From Ferrovibrio sp036381655 (GTDB lineage Bacteria; Pseudomonadota; Alphaproteobacteria; Ferrovibrionales; Ferrovibrionaceae): a stretch of 64,000 nt of DNA. The notes under the pieces were generated by a model. It saw nothing but the letters and a program-made list of their open reading frames with translations. It did no database searches and had not been told where the DNA came from. The stretch spans positions 45,612-109,611 of the forward strand of contig NZ_DASVCJ010000059.1 of NCBI RefSeq assembly GCF_036381655.1, read 5' to 3'. Numbering within the stretch: position 1 is the first letter of the stretch; every line of letters starts with the position of its first letter. Below, piece after piece: positions 40,407 through 48,969 of this stretch. The position numbers were made by a program, and so were the translations under genes.

Positions 40407-41517
40407 CGCCCTTGCCAAAGCCAGGCGCGTCGTCGTCAAGGTCGGCTCGTCGCTGCTGGTCGATGCCGACAGGGGCACGCTGCGCGCCGCCTGGCTCGAT
40501 GCCCTGGTCGACGACATCGCCGCGCTGCGCAAGGACGGCAAGGAGGTGCTGGTCGTCTCCTCCGGCGCCATCGCGCTGGGCCGGCGCATCCTCGGGCTGA
40601 AGGCGAAGTCGCTGCGGCTGGAGGAAAGCCAGGCGGCCGCAGCGGCCGGGCAGATCCGCCTGTCCGCCGCCTGGCAGGACGCGCTGGCGCGGCACGACCT
40701 GAAGACGGCGCAGTTGCTGCTGACTTTGGGCGATACGGAATCGCGCCGGCATTACTTGAATGCGCGCGAGACCGTGCATACGCTGCTCAGGCTCGGCGTC
40801 GTGCCGGTGGTCAACGAGAACGACACCGTGGCCACCGCCGAAATCCGCTTCGGCGACAACGACCGGCTGGCGGCGCGCGTCTCGCAGATGATCTCGGCCG
40901 ATTGCCTGATCCTGCTGTCCGATATCGACGGGCTCTATTCGGCCGATCCCGGCATCGATCCGCAGGCGACGTTCTTTCCCGTCGTCGAACGGATCACGCC
41001 GCAGATCGAGGCGATGGCCGGCGTATCGCGCTCCGGCCTTGGCCGCGGCGGCATGGTGACCAAGCTGGTGGCGGCGAAGATCGCCGTCGGCGCCGGCTGC
41101 GCCATGGTGATCGCCAACGGCAAGATCGCCCATCCGGTGCAAGCGATCCGCCGGCCGGGCGCGCGCTGCACCTGGTTCCTGGCCGAAACCACGCCGGCCG
41201 CCTCACGCAAGCAATGGATCGCCGGCCATCTCAATCCGCAGGGCGCGCTCAGCGTCGATGCCGGCGCGGTGAAGGCGCTGCGCCAGGGCCGTTCGCTGCT
41301 GCCCGCCGGCGTGACCGCGGTGGAGGGCCGGTTTCAGCGCGGCGATCCGGTGCGCGTGCTCGATCCCGCGGGCGCCGAGATCGCCGTCGGCCTGAGCGCC
41401 TATGCCGACGAGGATGCGCGCCGCATCATCGGGCACAAATCCGGCGACATCGCCGAGATTCTCGGCTACGGTGGGCGCGACGAGATGATCCACCGCGACG
41501 ACCTGGTTCTGCGTTGA
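40393..41517 (+). CDS. proB: Glutamate 5-kinase ProB
   Basis: A 374-residue kinase of the first proline-biosynthesis step. The amino-acid kinase domain opens RRVVVKVGSSLLVDADRGTL and contains LLLTLGDTESRRHYLNARET and GRGGMVTKLVAAKIA; a C-terminal PUA domain follows from about residue 275. The start is 40393 or 40399 (both ATG, both inside the obgE end). proA lies 11 bp downstream. Confidence 0.96.
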   Translation: MPMTDALAKARRVVVKVGSSLLVDADRGTLRAAWLDALVDDIAALRKDGKEVLVVSSGAIALGRRILGLKAKSLRLEESQAAAAAGQIRLSAAWQDALARHDLKTAQLLLTLGDTESRRHYLNARETVHTLLRLGVVPVVNENDTVATAEIRFGDNDRLAARVSQMISADCLILLSDIDGLYSADPGIDPQATFFPVVERITPQIEAMAGVSRSGLGRGGMVTKLVAAKIAVGAGCAMVIANGKIAHPVQAIRRPGARCTWFLAETTPAASRKQWIAGHLNPQGALSVDAGAVKALRQGRSLLPAGVTAVEGRFQRGDPVRVLDPAGAEIAVGLSAYADEDARRIIGHKSGDIAEILGYGGRDEMIHRDDLVLR

Positions 41518-41528
41518 GGATGCGCGCG

Positions 41529-42836
41529 ATGACAGCTCACACCACGATATCCAGCGAAACGATTCCCGGCGACGCGAAAGCCGATGGCGCCGCGCTGATG
41601 GCCGCGATGGGCCGCGCGGCGAAAGCCGCCGCCGCGACGCTCGCCACCGCGCCGACGCAGCAGAAGAACGCCGCCCTGCTCGCGGCCGCCAAGGCCCTGC
41701 GCGCGCAGGAGGCGGATATCCTCGCCGCCAATGCCGCCGACATGGCGGCCGGCAAGGCGAAGGGCCTGACCCCGGCGATGCTCGACCGCCTGATGCTGGA
41801 CGGCAGGCGCATCGCCGCCATCGCCCAGGGCCTGGAAGAGATCGCCGCCCTGCCCGATCCGGTCGGCAGCGTGATCGCGGAATGGACGCGGCCGAACGGT
41901 TTGCGCATCCAGCGCGTGCGCACGCCGCTCGGCGTGATCGGCGTGATCTATGAAAGCCGCCCGAACGTGACCGCCGATGCCGGCGGGCTATGCCTGAAGG
42001 CCGGCAATGCCTGCATCCTGCGCGGCGGCTCGGAAAGCTTTCAGTCGAGCCGGGCGGTCCATGCCTGCCTGGTCGCGGGCCTGAAAGCCGCCGGCCTGCC
42101 CGAGGCGGCGATCCAGCTGGTGCCCACCACCGACCGCGCCATGGTCGGCGCCATGCTGGCCGCGCCCGAATGGCTCGACGTCATCGTGCCGCGCGGCGGC
42201 AAGTCGCTGGTCGCCCGCGTGCAGGCGGAAAGCCGCGTGCCGGTCTTCGCGCATCTGGAAGGCAATTGCCATGTCTATGTCGAGGCGAGCGCCGATCCGG
42301 ACATGGCCGAGGCGGTCCTGCTCAATGCCAAGCTGCGCCGCACCGGCGTCTGCGGCGCCGCCGAGACCCTGCTGGTCGAACGCGCCGCCGCCAGGAGCCT
42401 GCTGCCGCGGCTGGTGAAGGCGCTGCTCGATGCCGGCTGCGAAGTGCGCGGCGATGCCGAGGTGCGGAAAACCGATGCCCGGGTGAAGGCGGCGACGGAA
42501 GAAGACTGGGCGACGGAATATCTCGACGCCGTCATCGCCGCCAGGGTGGTCGACGATCTCGACGCCGCGATCCGGCATATCTCGGCCTACGGCTCGCATC
42601 ATACCGATGCGATCCTGACCGAAGATGCGGGTCATGCCGCGCGCTTCATGAACGAACTCGACAGCGCGATCCTGCTGCACAACGCCTCGACGCAATTCGC
42701 CGATGGCGGCGAATTCGGCATGGGCGCCGAGATCGGCATCGCCACCGGCAAGATGCATGCCCGCGGCCCGGTCGGCGTCGAGCAGTTGACGACCTTCAAG
42801 TATCTCGTGCACGGTAGCGGTCAGATCCGGCCCTAG
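41529..42836 (+). CDS. proA: Gamma-glutamyl phosphate reductase ProA
   Basis: A 435-residue NADPH-dependent reductase that makes glutamate-5-semialdehyde. The ATG at 41529 follows GAGGA by eight bases and is preferred; 41520 is also in frame. Visible are VIYESRPNVTADAGGLCLKA, the nucleotide loop ILRGGSESFQSS, and the catalytic cysteine in RRTGVCGAAETLL. The C-terminal HNASTQFADGGEFGMGAEIG is diagnostic. It forms an operon with proB and probably nadD. Confidence 0.96.
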   Translation: MTAHTTISSETIPGDAKADGAALMAAMGRAAKAAAATLATAPTQQKNAALLAAAKALRAQEADILAANAADMAAGKAKGLTPAMLDRLMLDGRRIAAIAQGLEEIAALPDPVGSVIAEWTRPNGLRIQRVRTPLGVIGVIYESRPNVTADAGGLCLKAGNACILRGGSESFQSSRAVHACLVAGLKAAGLPEAAIQLVPTTDRAMVGAMLAAPEWLDVIVPRGGKSLVARVQAESRVPVFAHLEGNCHVYVEASADPDMAEAVLLNAKLRRTGVCGAAETLLVERAAARSLLPRLVKALLDAGCEVRGDAEVRKTDARVKAATEEDWATEYLDAVIAARVVDDLDAAIRHISAYGSHHTDAILTEDAGHAARFMNELDSAILLHNASTQFADGGEFGMGAEIGIATGKMHARGPVGVEQLTTFKYLVHGSGQIRP

Positions 42837-42889
42837 AAAATCCCGACCCGCGGCACAGACGGCCAACAGCACGGACGGCGCGATCCCCC

Positions 42890-43495
42890 ATGATCCCTTC
42901 TTTCGGTTCGCGCCAGCGTCTTCGCATCGGCCTGCTGGGCGGCTCGTTCAACCCGGCCCATGCGGCGCACCGCGAGATCAGCCTGACCGCGCTGCACCGG
43001 CTCAAGCTCGATCAGGTCTGGTGGCTGGTCAGTCCGCAGAATCCGCTCAAGAAAACCGCCGGCATGGCCTCGCTGGCCGAGCGGCTGGCCGGCGCGGCGA
43101 CGGTCGCCGCGCATCCGCGCATCGTCGTCACCGCCATCGAGCAGCGGCTCGATACCCGCTATACCGCCGACACGCTGGAAAAGCTGAAGCGGCATTATCC
43201 GAACATGCGCTTCGTCTGGCTGATGGGCGCCGACAACCTGAACCAGATCCGCCATTGGGACCGCTGGCGCGACATCGCGCGGGCGATGCCGATCGCCGTG
43301 CTGGACCGGCCCGGCCATCACCTGACCGCGCCGCAGAGCCTGGCGGCGCGCTGGCTGTCGCGCTGGCGCCTGCCGCAGCACGAGGCGGCACATCTGGTCG
43401 ACACCGATCCGCCGGCCTTTCTGTTGCTCAAATCGAAGCTCAACCCGCTGAGCGCGACGGCGCTGCGGGCGCAAAACGGCAGCAACGGAAAATGA
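42890..43495 (+). CDS. nadD: Nicotinate-nucleotide adenylyltransferase NadD
   Basis: A 201-residue adenylyltransferase of NAD synthesis. The N-terminal nucleotide motif reads GLLGGSFNPAHAAHREISL, followed by WWLVSPQNPLKK and VWLMGADNLNQIRHW; the C-terminal LSATALR replaces the usual ISxTxxR. It follows proA by 53 bp. In most relatives rsfS comes next; here the next gene is a broken DUF2442 frame on the other strand. Confidence 0.94.
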   Translation: MIPSFGSRQRLRIGLLGGSFNPAHAAHREISLTALHRLKLDQVWWLVSPQNPLKKTAGMASLAERLAGAATVAAHPRIVVTAIEQRLDTRYTADTLEKLKRHYPNMRFVWLMGADNLNQIRHWDRWRDIARAMPIAVLDRPGHHLTAPQSLAARWLSRWRLPQHEAAHLVDTDPPAFLLLKSKLNPLSATALRAQNGSNGK

Positions 43496-43561
43496 CGCGC
43501 GGCCGTCCGGCCGCGAACGCTCCCATGGGGCTTCTGGAACGGGCGAGATAGCGTTTACCGG

Positions 43562-43809
43562 TTAGGCCGGCGCGGGTGCGCCACGCAGCAGGCCTTCGGT
43601 GCTGAGATTCTCGTCGATATCGGGCCAATGGATTCCGTAGCCGCCGCCGCAGATTTCCCAGTTTCTACGTTGCTCTGGAGCCGCCTCCAGCAACCGGGAT
43701 ACCAAGCCGGAGGCACCGCAACAGAACGACCATCCATCAGATCAACGATCAGCTTTTCGCTGTCTATCGTCACGGTCCGGACCCGGGTATCAGCGGCCGT
43801 ATTTTCCAA
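43562..43809 (-). pseudogene. Frameshifted DUF2442 protein gene
   Basis: The first part reads TVTIDSEKLIVDLMDGRSVA then VPPAWYP, a clear DUF2442 N-terminus. After WYP the frame gives nonsense, but restoring one C in the CCGGG run near 43695 yields RLLEAAPEQRRNWEICGGGY then GIHWPDIDENLSTEGLLRGA, the conserved DUF2442 ending, with a stop at 43562. So a single-base loss inactivates it or is a sequencing error. No ATG start is present (TTG at 43809). DUF2442 genes are often paired with DUF4160 toxin-antitoxin-like partners; none is seen. Confidence 0.75.
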
Positions 43810-43951
43810 AAACGTTCTCTATCCATTTTGATAATGGTCAGTTGGATTCCAGTCAGAGAATCCGGTCTAGCTGCTCACAGGATAAGTTAGGTTCGAAATA
43901 ACCGGCAAGACCATCGGCAGCATCCAGGCCGGAACCTAGTCGAGCAACCGT

Positions 43952-45178
43952 TCAGAAACCGCGCAGATACAGCTTGTTGATGCCAGTGAGCAGCGCATGC
44001 AGCGGCGCGTAGAGCGCCGAGAAATCCTCCCAGCTGAGGCCGAGCGCCTGCGCGATCTCGCCCAGGGAACGCCGCCCGTCGAGCAGCGCCGCGATCTCCG
44101 CCGCGCGCGGTGGCGCGGCGAAGACGAAGCGTTCGGTATGGAAGGTGACGGTCAGTTCGCCGCGTTTGGCCAAGGTTTCGGCCAGGGCTTTCGGCGGCAC
44201 GCCGTTCAGCCAGGGAATCAGATCAGCCGCCGGCTGCGCCACGGCCTCTGCGGCGCGCGCCCGCGGCACGGCATAGGCGACATGCGTCTTCATCGCACCG
44301 CTGAGGCGTTCGGCCAGCGCCGCCTGTTCGAGTGGCGGCAGGGCGGCGGCACGGCGGCGCAACTCGTTGTCCTTCAGGTAGGATAGCGGATCGTAGCGAC
44401 AGGGCTCGATCCAGGCAGTAACGCTCAGGCCCGCGCCCTCGATCAGCGCCGCCAGCTCCGGCACGGTGTAAGCCCGATCCTGGCTGTGCAGCAGCAGATC
44501 GTACAATCCGGCATCGCCGGTCTTGTGATCGCCGACGAAAGGATTGCGCCTGAACTCGTTGCCCTCGGGCAGCTCGGACAGCAGCGTCCTGGCCAGGGCG
44601 ATCTTCCCCGGCGGCGGCAGATCGCCGGTGAGCTGGCGCAGCGCCGCCTGCAGCGGATAGATCCCGGCGCGGCCATATCGGCCGTAGACCATCAGGCCGA
44701 GGCCGCCGTCGGGCGAAAGCTGCGCCACCAGGGCCGCCAGGCCGGCGGCCGGATCGGGCAGATGATGCAGCACGCCGCAGCAATCGATGTAATCGTATGG
44801 CCCCGGCGCGAGGGCGGCGAGATCGAGCAGCGAGCCGGTGATAAAGCGGATATTGCTCAGGCCGCGCATCCTGGCGCGGGCCTCGGCGATGGCGCGCGCG
44901 GCCGCCGAAAGATCGAGATAGACGACCTCATGCGCGCCGCCGGCGGTCTGTCCTGCGGCCTGCAGATACTGCGCCAGATGGATCAGGCCGTCGCCGGTGC
45001 CGCCGCCGGCGACCAGCGCGCGGAACGGCCGGGTGAAGTCGCGCCGGCCGGCGAAGACGTAATGATTGAGCTCGGGCAGGAAGCTCGGGCTGCCGGTGAT
45101 CAGCCGGCGCTTTTCGTCGGCTGGATCGCGCGCCGGATAGGGATAGGCCTCGTATTGCTGCTTGACGGAGTCCGTCAC
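43952..45178 (-). CDS. Class I SAM-dependent methyltransferase with a C-terminal winged-helix-like region
   Basis: A 408-residue protein starting at GTG 45178 directly after the oxidoreductase stop (TGAGTG). The N-terminus VKQQYEAYPYPARDP resembles the YPYP-containing segment of many methyltransferases of this type. The SAM motif is RALVAGGGTGDGLIHLAQYL, with DYIDCCGVLHHLPDP as the post-motif. The last about 90 residues (LDGRRSLGEIAQALGLSWED) look like a regulatory winged helix. The substrate is unknown. It is coupled to the upstream quinone oxidoreductase gene. Confidence 0.88.
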   Translation of the reverse strand: MTDSVKQQYEAYPYPARDPADEKRRLITGSPSFLPELNHYVFAGRRDFTRPFRALVAGGGTGDGLIHLAQYLQAAGQTAGGAHEVVYLDLSAAARAIAEARARMRGLSNIRFITGSLLDLAALAPGPYDYIDCCGVLHHLPDPAAGLAALVAQLSPDGGLGLMVYGRYGRAGIYPLQAALRQLTGDLPPPGKIALARTLLSELPEGNEFRRNPFVGDHKTGDAGLYDLLLHSQDRAYTVPELAALIEGAGLSVTAWIEPCRYDPLSYLKDNELRRRAAALPPLEQAALAERLSGAMKTHVAYAVPRARAAEAVAQPAADLIPWLNGVPPKALAETLAKRGELTVTFHTERFVFAAPPRAAEIAALLDGRRSLGEIAQALGLSWEDFSALYAPLHALLTGINKLYLRGF

Positions 45179-46168
45179 TCACGCGACCTTGATGACGACC
45201 TTGCCCGTCGTCTTGCGCGAAAGCAGCGCCTGCATCGCCTGCGGCACCTCTTTGAGCGGGAAGGTCGCCGAGACATGCGGCTTCAGGCGGCCCTGTTCGT
45301 AGAGCGCCAGCAGGGCGGCGAAATTGGCGCGGTTCTTCTGCGGATCGTGCGCGGCGAAGGCGCCCCAGAAGACGCCGACGATGCTGCAGCCCTTGATCAG
45401 CGCCAGATTGGCCGGCGCTTCCGGGATGCGGCCCGAGGCGAAGCCGATCACCAGCAGGCGGCCATCCCAGTTGATGCAGCGCAGGCTCTGATCGAAGGCA
45501 TCGCCGCCGACCGGATCGTAGATCACATCGGCACCCCTGCCGCCGGTGAGCTCCTTGACGCGGTCCTTGATGCTGTCCCTGGCGTAGTTGATGACATGCG
45601 CGGCGCCGTATTGCTGCACGATCGCCGCCTTCTCGTCCGAGCCGACGGTGCCGATCACGGTGGCGCCCAGTTCGCGGCCCAGTTCGACGGCATTCAGGCC
45701 GACGCCGCCGGCGGCGCCATGCACCAGCAACACCTCGCCCTTCCTGAGGCGGCCGCGATCGACCAGGGCGTGATAGGTGGTTCCGTAGGTGATCGGGAAG
45801 CTGGCGGCGATCTCGTAGGGCATCGCGGCCGGAATCTTGTACACGCTGTTCGCCGGGCAATTGACCGCCTCGGCGAAGGAGCCTTGGCCGGTGGTCGCCA
45901 TCACGCGGTCGCCCGGCTTGAGGTCGGCCACCTTCTCGCCCACCGCGACGATCTCGCCGGCGCATTCCATGCCCGGCGCGAACGGGAAGCTCGGCTTGAC
46001 CTGGTACTTGCCGGCGATGATGAGCGTGTCGGGAAAATTCAGCCCGGCGGCATGCACCTTGATGCGCACATCCTGCGGACCCAATGCGGCAAGCGACAGA
46101 TCCTCGAGCGTCAGGCTCTCCGGCCCACCCCAGGCCTTGCACACCATGGCTTTTACGGCATCACCCAT
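45179..46168 (-). CDS. NAD(P)H:quinone oxidoreductase-like MDR-family protein
   Basis: A 329-residue zinc-free medium-chain dehydrogenase. The ATG at 46168 gives MGDAVKAMVCKAWGGPESLT. The GroES-like domain is followed by the Rossmann motif LLVHGAAGGVGLNAVELGR and VINYARDSIKDRVKELTGGR; YDPVGGDAFDQSLRCINWDG is a family signature. Members reduce quinones or enoyl compounds with NADPH. The following gene begins at the base after its stop, so the two are coupled. Confidence 0.92.
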   Translation of the reverse strand: MGDAVKAMVCKAWGGPESLTLEDLSLAALGPQDVRIKVHAAGLNFPDTLIIAGKYQVKPSFPFAPGMECAGEIVAVGEKVADLKPGDRVMATTGQGSFAEAVNCPANSVYKIPAAMPYEIAASFPITYGTTYHALVDRGRLRKGEVLLVHGAAGGVGLNAVELGRELGATVIGTVGSDEKAAIVQQYGAAHVINYARDSIKDRVKELTGGRGADVIYDPVGGDAFDQSLRCINWDGRLLVIGFASGRIPEAPANLALIKGCSIVGVFWGAFAAHDPQKNRANFAALLALYEQGRLKPHVSATFPLKEVPQAMQALLSRKTTGKVVIKVA

Positions 46169-46200
46169 CGTCGCGGCTCCCTCGTCCTTCTGTGTTTTGG

Positions 46201-46237
46201 ATAAAGAAATGGCGCCGCGGCTTTCGCCCGGCGCCAT
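46201..46237 (-). terminator. Rho-independent terminator of the thrS-infC transcript
   Basis: On the minus strand a perfect 9-bp stem ATGGCGCCG/CGGCGCCAT with an 11-nt loop is followed by TTTCTTTAT. It lies 14 bp after the infC stop codon. Confidence 0.7.
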
Positions 46238-46250
46238 ATTCGCGGCGCGA

Positions 46251-46793
46251 TTATTTCGGCGCCATCACCATCGTCATCTGACGGCCTTCCATTTTCGGCG
46301 TCTGCTCCATCTTGGCCTTTTCGCCGAGATCCTCGCGCACGCGATCGAGCAGCTTCATGCCGAGTTCCTGGTGCGCCATTTCGCGGCCGCGGAAGCGCAA
46401 CGTGACTTTCACCTTGTCGCCTTCCTCGAGGAAGCGGACCATCGCCCGCATCTTCACGTCATAATCATGCGTGTCGATCATCGGGCGCAGCTTGATCTCT
46501 TTGAGTTCGATGATCTTCTGCTTCTTGCGCGCCTCGGCGGCCTTCTTCTGCTCCTCGTATTTATACTTGCCGTAATCGAGGACTTTGGCGACGGGGGGCT
46601 GCGCTGTGGGCGAAATCTCGACCAGATCGAGGCCGGCCTCTTCGGCGATCCTGAGGGCTTCCCGGATCGGGACGATACCGCGGTTCTCTCCGCTGGCATC
46701 GATCAGTCGAACGCTGGGGACGTCGATTTCGAAATTGACCCGCGGTCCGTCGCTCTTGGGCGTCGGCGGGGCATTGAGAGGTGGACGGGCTAT
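46251..46793 (-). CDS. infC: Translation initiation factor IF-3 with a non-canonical ATA start
   Basis: A 180-residue protein, the usual IF-3 length, if read from ATA at 46793: ARPPLNAPPTPKSDGPRVNF then EIDVPSVRLIDASGENRGIV. AAGGAG lies six bases before the ATA. From the upstream in-frame TGA to Met105 there is no ATG, GTG or TTG, so only a rare start codon gives a complete protein. Non-canonical starts in infC are known to let IF-3 repress its own synthesis. The N-domain, linker (YEEQKKAAEARKKQKI) and C-domain ending QMTMVMAPK are all intact. It follows thrS. Confidence 0.93.
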   Translation of the reverse strand: MARPPLNAPPTPKSDGPRVNFEIDVPSVRLIDASGENRGIVPIREALRIAEEAGLDLVEISPTAQPPVAKVLDYGKYKYEEQKKAAEARKKQKIIELKEIKLRPMIDTHDYDVKMRAMVRFLEEGDKVKVTLRFRGREMAHQELGMKLLDRVREDLGEKAKMEQTPKMEGRQMTMVMAPK

Positions 46794-46884
46794 GACGCGC
46801 TCCTTATGGTCGTTGCAGGATAATCAGTGAGTTAGGCCTTGTGCATGCCGGATTCAAGCCTGAGGCAAAGCGTTCGCGCCGCCA

Positions 46885-48873
46885 TCAGGCCTGAGGCATG
46901 CGGGCTTCGGCGGTCAATCTAGCAATCGCGTCGGCCAAAGCAATGGTTTCCTGCCGGTCTTCTCCCAGGCGCCGCAGGGTCACGGTGCCCTGTTCGGCCT
47001 CCTTCTTGCCGACCACGGCGATGACGGGGACCTTGGCCAGGCTGAGTTCGCGGATCTTGTAATTGATCTTCTCGTTGCGCAGGTCGGTATCGACCCTGAG
47101 GCCGGCGGCGTCCATCTGTTCCGCCACTTTCCGGGCATAATCGTCGCAATCGGAGACGATCGGCGCCACCACGGCCTGGACCGGCGCCATCCAGAGCGGC
47201 AGCCTGCCGGCATAATGCTCCAGCAGGATGCCGATGAAACGCTCGAAGGAGCCCAGGATCGCCCGGTGCAGCATGACCGGGCGGTGGCGCTGGCCATCGG
47301 CGCCAACATATTCCGCGCCGAGCCGTTCCGGCAGCACGAAATCGACCTGCAGGGTGCCGCATTGCCAGTCGCGGCCGATGGTGTCGCGCAGCACGAATTC
47401 CAGCTTCGGGCCGTAGAAGGCGCCCTCGCCGGGATTGAGCGTGTATTCCAGCCCGGCCGCCTGGCAGGCGGCCTGCAGCGCGCCCTCGGCCTTGTCCCAG
47501 ATCGCGTCCGAGCCGGCGCGGGTGGCCGGCCGGTCGGAGAATTTCACCCGCACGTCGGTGAAGCCGAGATCGGCATAGATCGATTTCAGCAGGTCGCAGA
47601 AAATCCGCGATTCCGAGATGATCTGGTCTTCCGTGCAGAAGATATGCGCATCGTCCTGGGTGAAATTGCGCACCCGCATGATGCCGTGCAGCGCGCCGCC
47701 CGGCTCGAAGCGGTGGCAGGAGCCGAACTCGGCCATGCGCAGCGGCAGGTCGCGGTAGGATTTGAGCCCCTGGTTGAAGATCTGCACATGGCAGGGGCAG
47801 TTCATCGGCTTGAGCGCGAAGATGCGTTCGCTCGGATCGGCGGCGAAGTCTTTGATGCCGGCCTCGTTCTCCGCGATATACATGTTCTCGCGGAACTTCT
47901 CCCAATGCCCGGAGGCTTCCCACAGCTTGCGGTCGACCAGCTGCGGCGTCTTCACCTCGACATATTTTGCCTTTTCGAGCCGCTGGCGCATGTAGCGCTC
48001 CAGCGTGCGGTACAGCGTCCAGCCTTTCGGGTGCCAGAACACCATGCCGGCCGCCTCTTCCTGCTGATGGAACAGGCCCATTTCCTTGCCGAGCCGGCGA
48101 TGGTCGCGCTTCTCGGCCTCTTCCAGGCGCTTCAGATAGGCATCCAGTTCCTTCTGGTCGCGCCAGGCGGTGGCGTAGATGCGCTGCAATTGCCGGTTTT
48201 TGGCATCGCCGCGCCAATAGGCGCCGGACACCTTCATCAGCTTGAAGGCCACCGGCAGCTTGCCGGTGGAGGGCAGATGCGGCCCCATGCAGAGGTCGAG
48301 CCAGTCGTCGCCCTGGCGGTAGATCGAGATCGCCTCGCCGCGCCTGGCGATCTCGTCGACCCATTCGGCCTTGTAGGTCTCGCCGATGCGGCGGAAATAG
48401 CCCACGGCCTTCTCGGCCGGCCATTCCTCGCGCACGATCGGCAGATCGCGGGCGACGATCTCCTTCATGCGCTGCTCGATCCTGGCGAAATCCTCCGGCG
48501 TGAACGGCTCGTCGCGCACGAAATCGTAGTAGAAGCCGTCGTCGGTCGCCGGCCCGAAGGTGATCTGCGTGCCGGGATAGAGTTCCTGCACCGCCTGCGC
48601 CAGCACATGCGCGCCATCGTGGCGGATCAGCGCCAGCAGCTCGGCCTCGTTCTTGTCCTTCAGCGTGACGATCTCGAGCCGGGCATCGCGCGTGATCGGC
48701 GTGCTCAGATCCTTCAGCACGCCGTCGAGCCGGATGGCGAGCGCCGCCTTGGCCAGGCCGGCGCCGATCGAGGCCGCCACCTCCGCGCCGGTCGTGCCGG
48801 CCGCATAAGTTCGTTCGCTGCCGTCGGGCAGCGTGATCCGGACTTCGGCGGGCGAAACGGCGGCACTGGACAT
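46885..48873 (-). CDS. thrS: Threonyl-tRNA synthetase
   Basis: A 662-residue class II synthetase. Domain order: TGS (residues about 10-70), editing domain with HDGAHVLAQAVQELY, catalytic core with the zinc-binding KPMNCPCHVQIF, motif 2 RFEPGGALHGIMRVRNFTQD, and motif 3 MLHRAILGSFERFIGILLEH, then the anticodon-binding domain. It is the upstream partner of infC, a widespread pairing. No leader attenuator is recognised in the 96 bp before it. Confidence 0.97.
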   Translation of the reverse strand: MSSAAVSPAEVRITLPDGSERTYAAGTTGAEVAASIGAGLAKAALAIRLDGVLKDLSTPITRDARLEIVTLKDKNEAELLALIRHDGAHVLAQAVQELYPGTQITFGPATDDGFYYDFVRDEPFTPEDFARIEQRMKEIVARDLPIVREEWPAEKAVGYFRRIGETYKAEWVDEIARRGEAISIYRQGDDWLDLCMGPHLPSTGKLPVAFKLMKVSGAYWRGDAKNRQLQRIYATAWRDQKELDAYLKRLEEAEKRDHRRLGKEMGLFHQQEEAAGMVFWHPKGWTLYRTLERYMRQRLEKAKYVEVKTPQLVDRKLWEASGHWEKFRENMYIAENEAGIKDFAADPSERIFALKPMNCPCHVQIFNQGLKSYRDLPLRMAEFGSCHRFEPGGALHGIMRVRNFTQDDAHIFCTEDQIISESRIFCDLLKSIYADLGFTDVRVKFSDRPATRAGSDAIWDKAEGALQAACQAAGLEYTLNPGEGAFYGPKLEFVLRDTIGRDWQCGTLQVDFVLPERLGAEYVGADGQRHRPVMLHRAILGSFERFIGILLEHYAGRLPLWMAPVQAVVAPIVSDCDDYARKVAEQMDAAGLRVDTDLRNEKINYKIRELSLAKVPVIAVVGKKEAEQGTVTLRRLGEDRQETIALADAIARLTAEARMPQA

Positions 48874-48969
48874 GGGCTTACGGAACCTCCAAGGGGGCGC
48901 AGCCTAGCCTGCCGGCCACTCCTGTCAAGGCGCCGTCAGGCCGGGCGAAAACGGTATTATTTCAGCCGT

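Noticed and set aside
43855..43951. Short readthrough frame after the methyltransferase stop (LGSGLDAADGLAGYFEP and on)
   Set aside because: Only about 32 residues, no start codon and no recognised family; it could be decay of a longer C-terminus but evidence is too thin.
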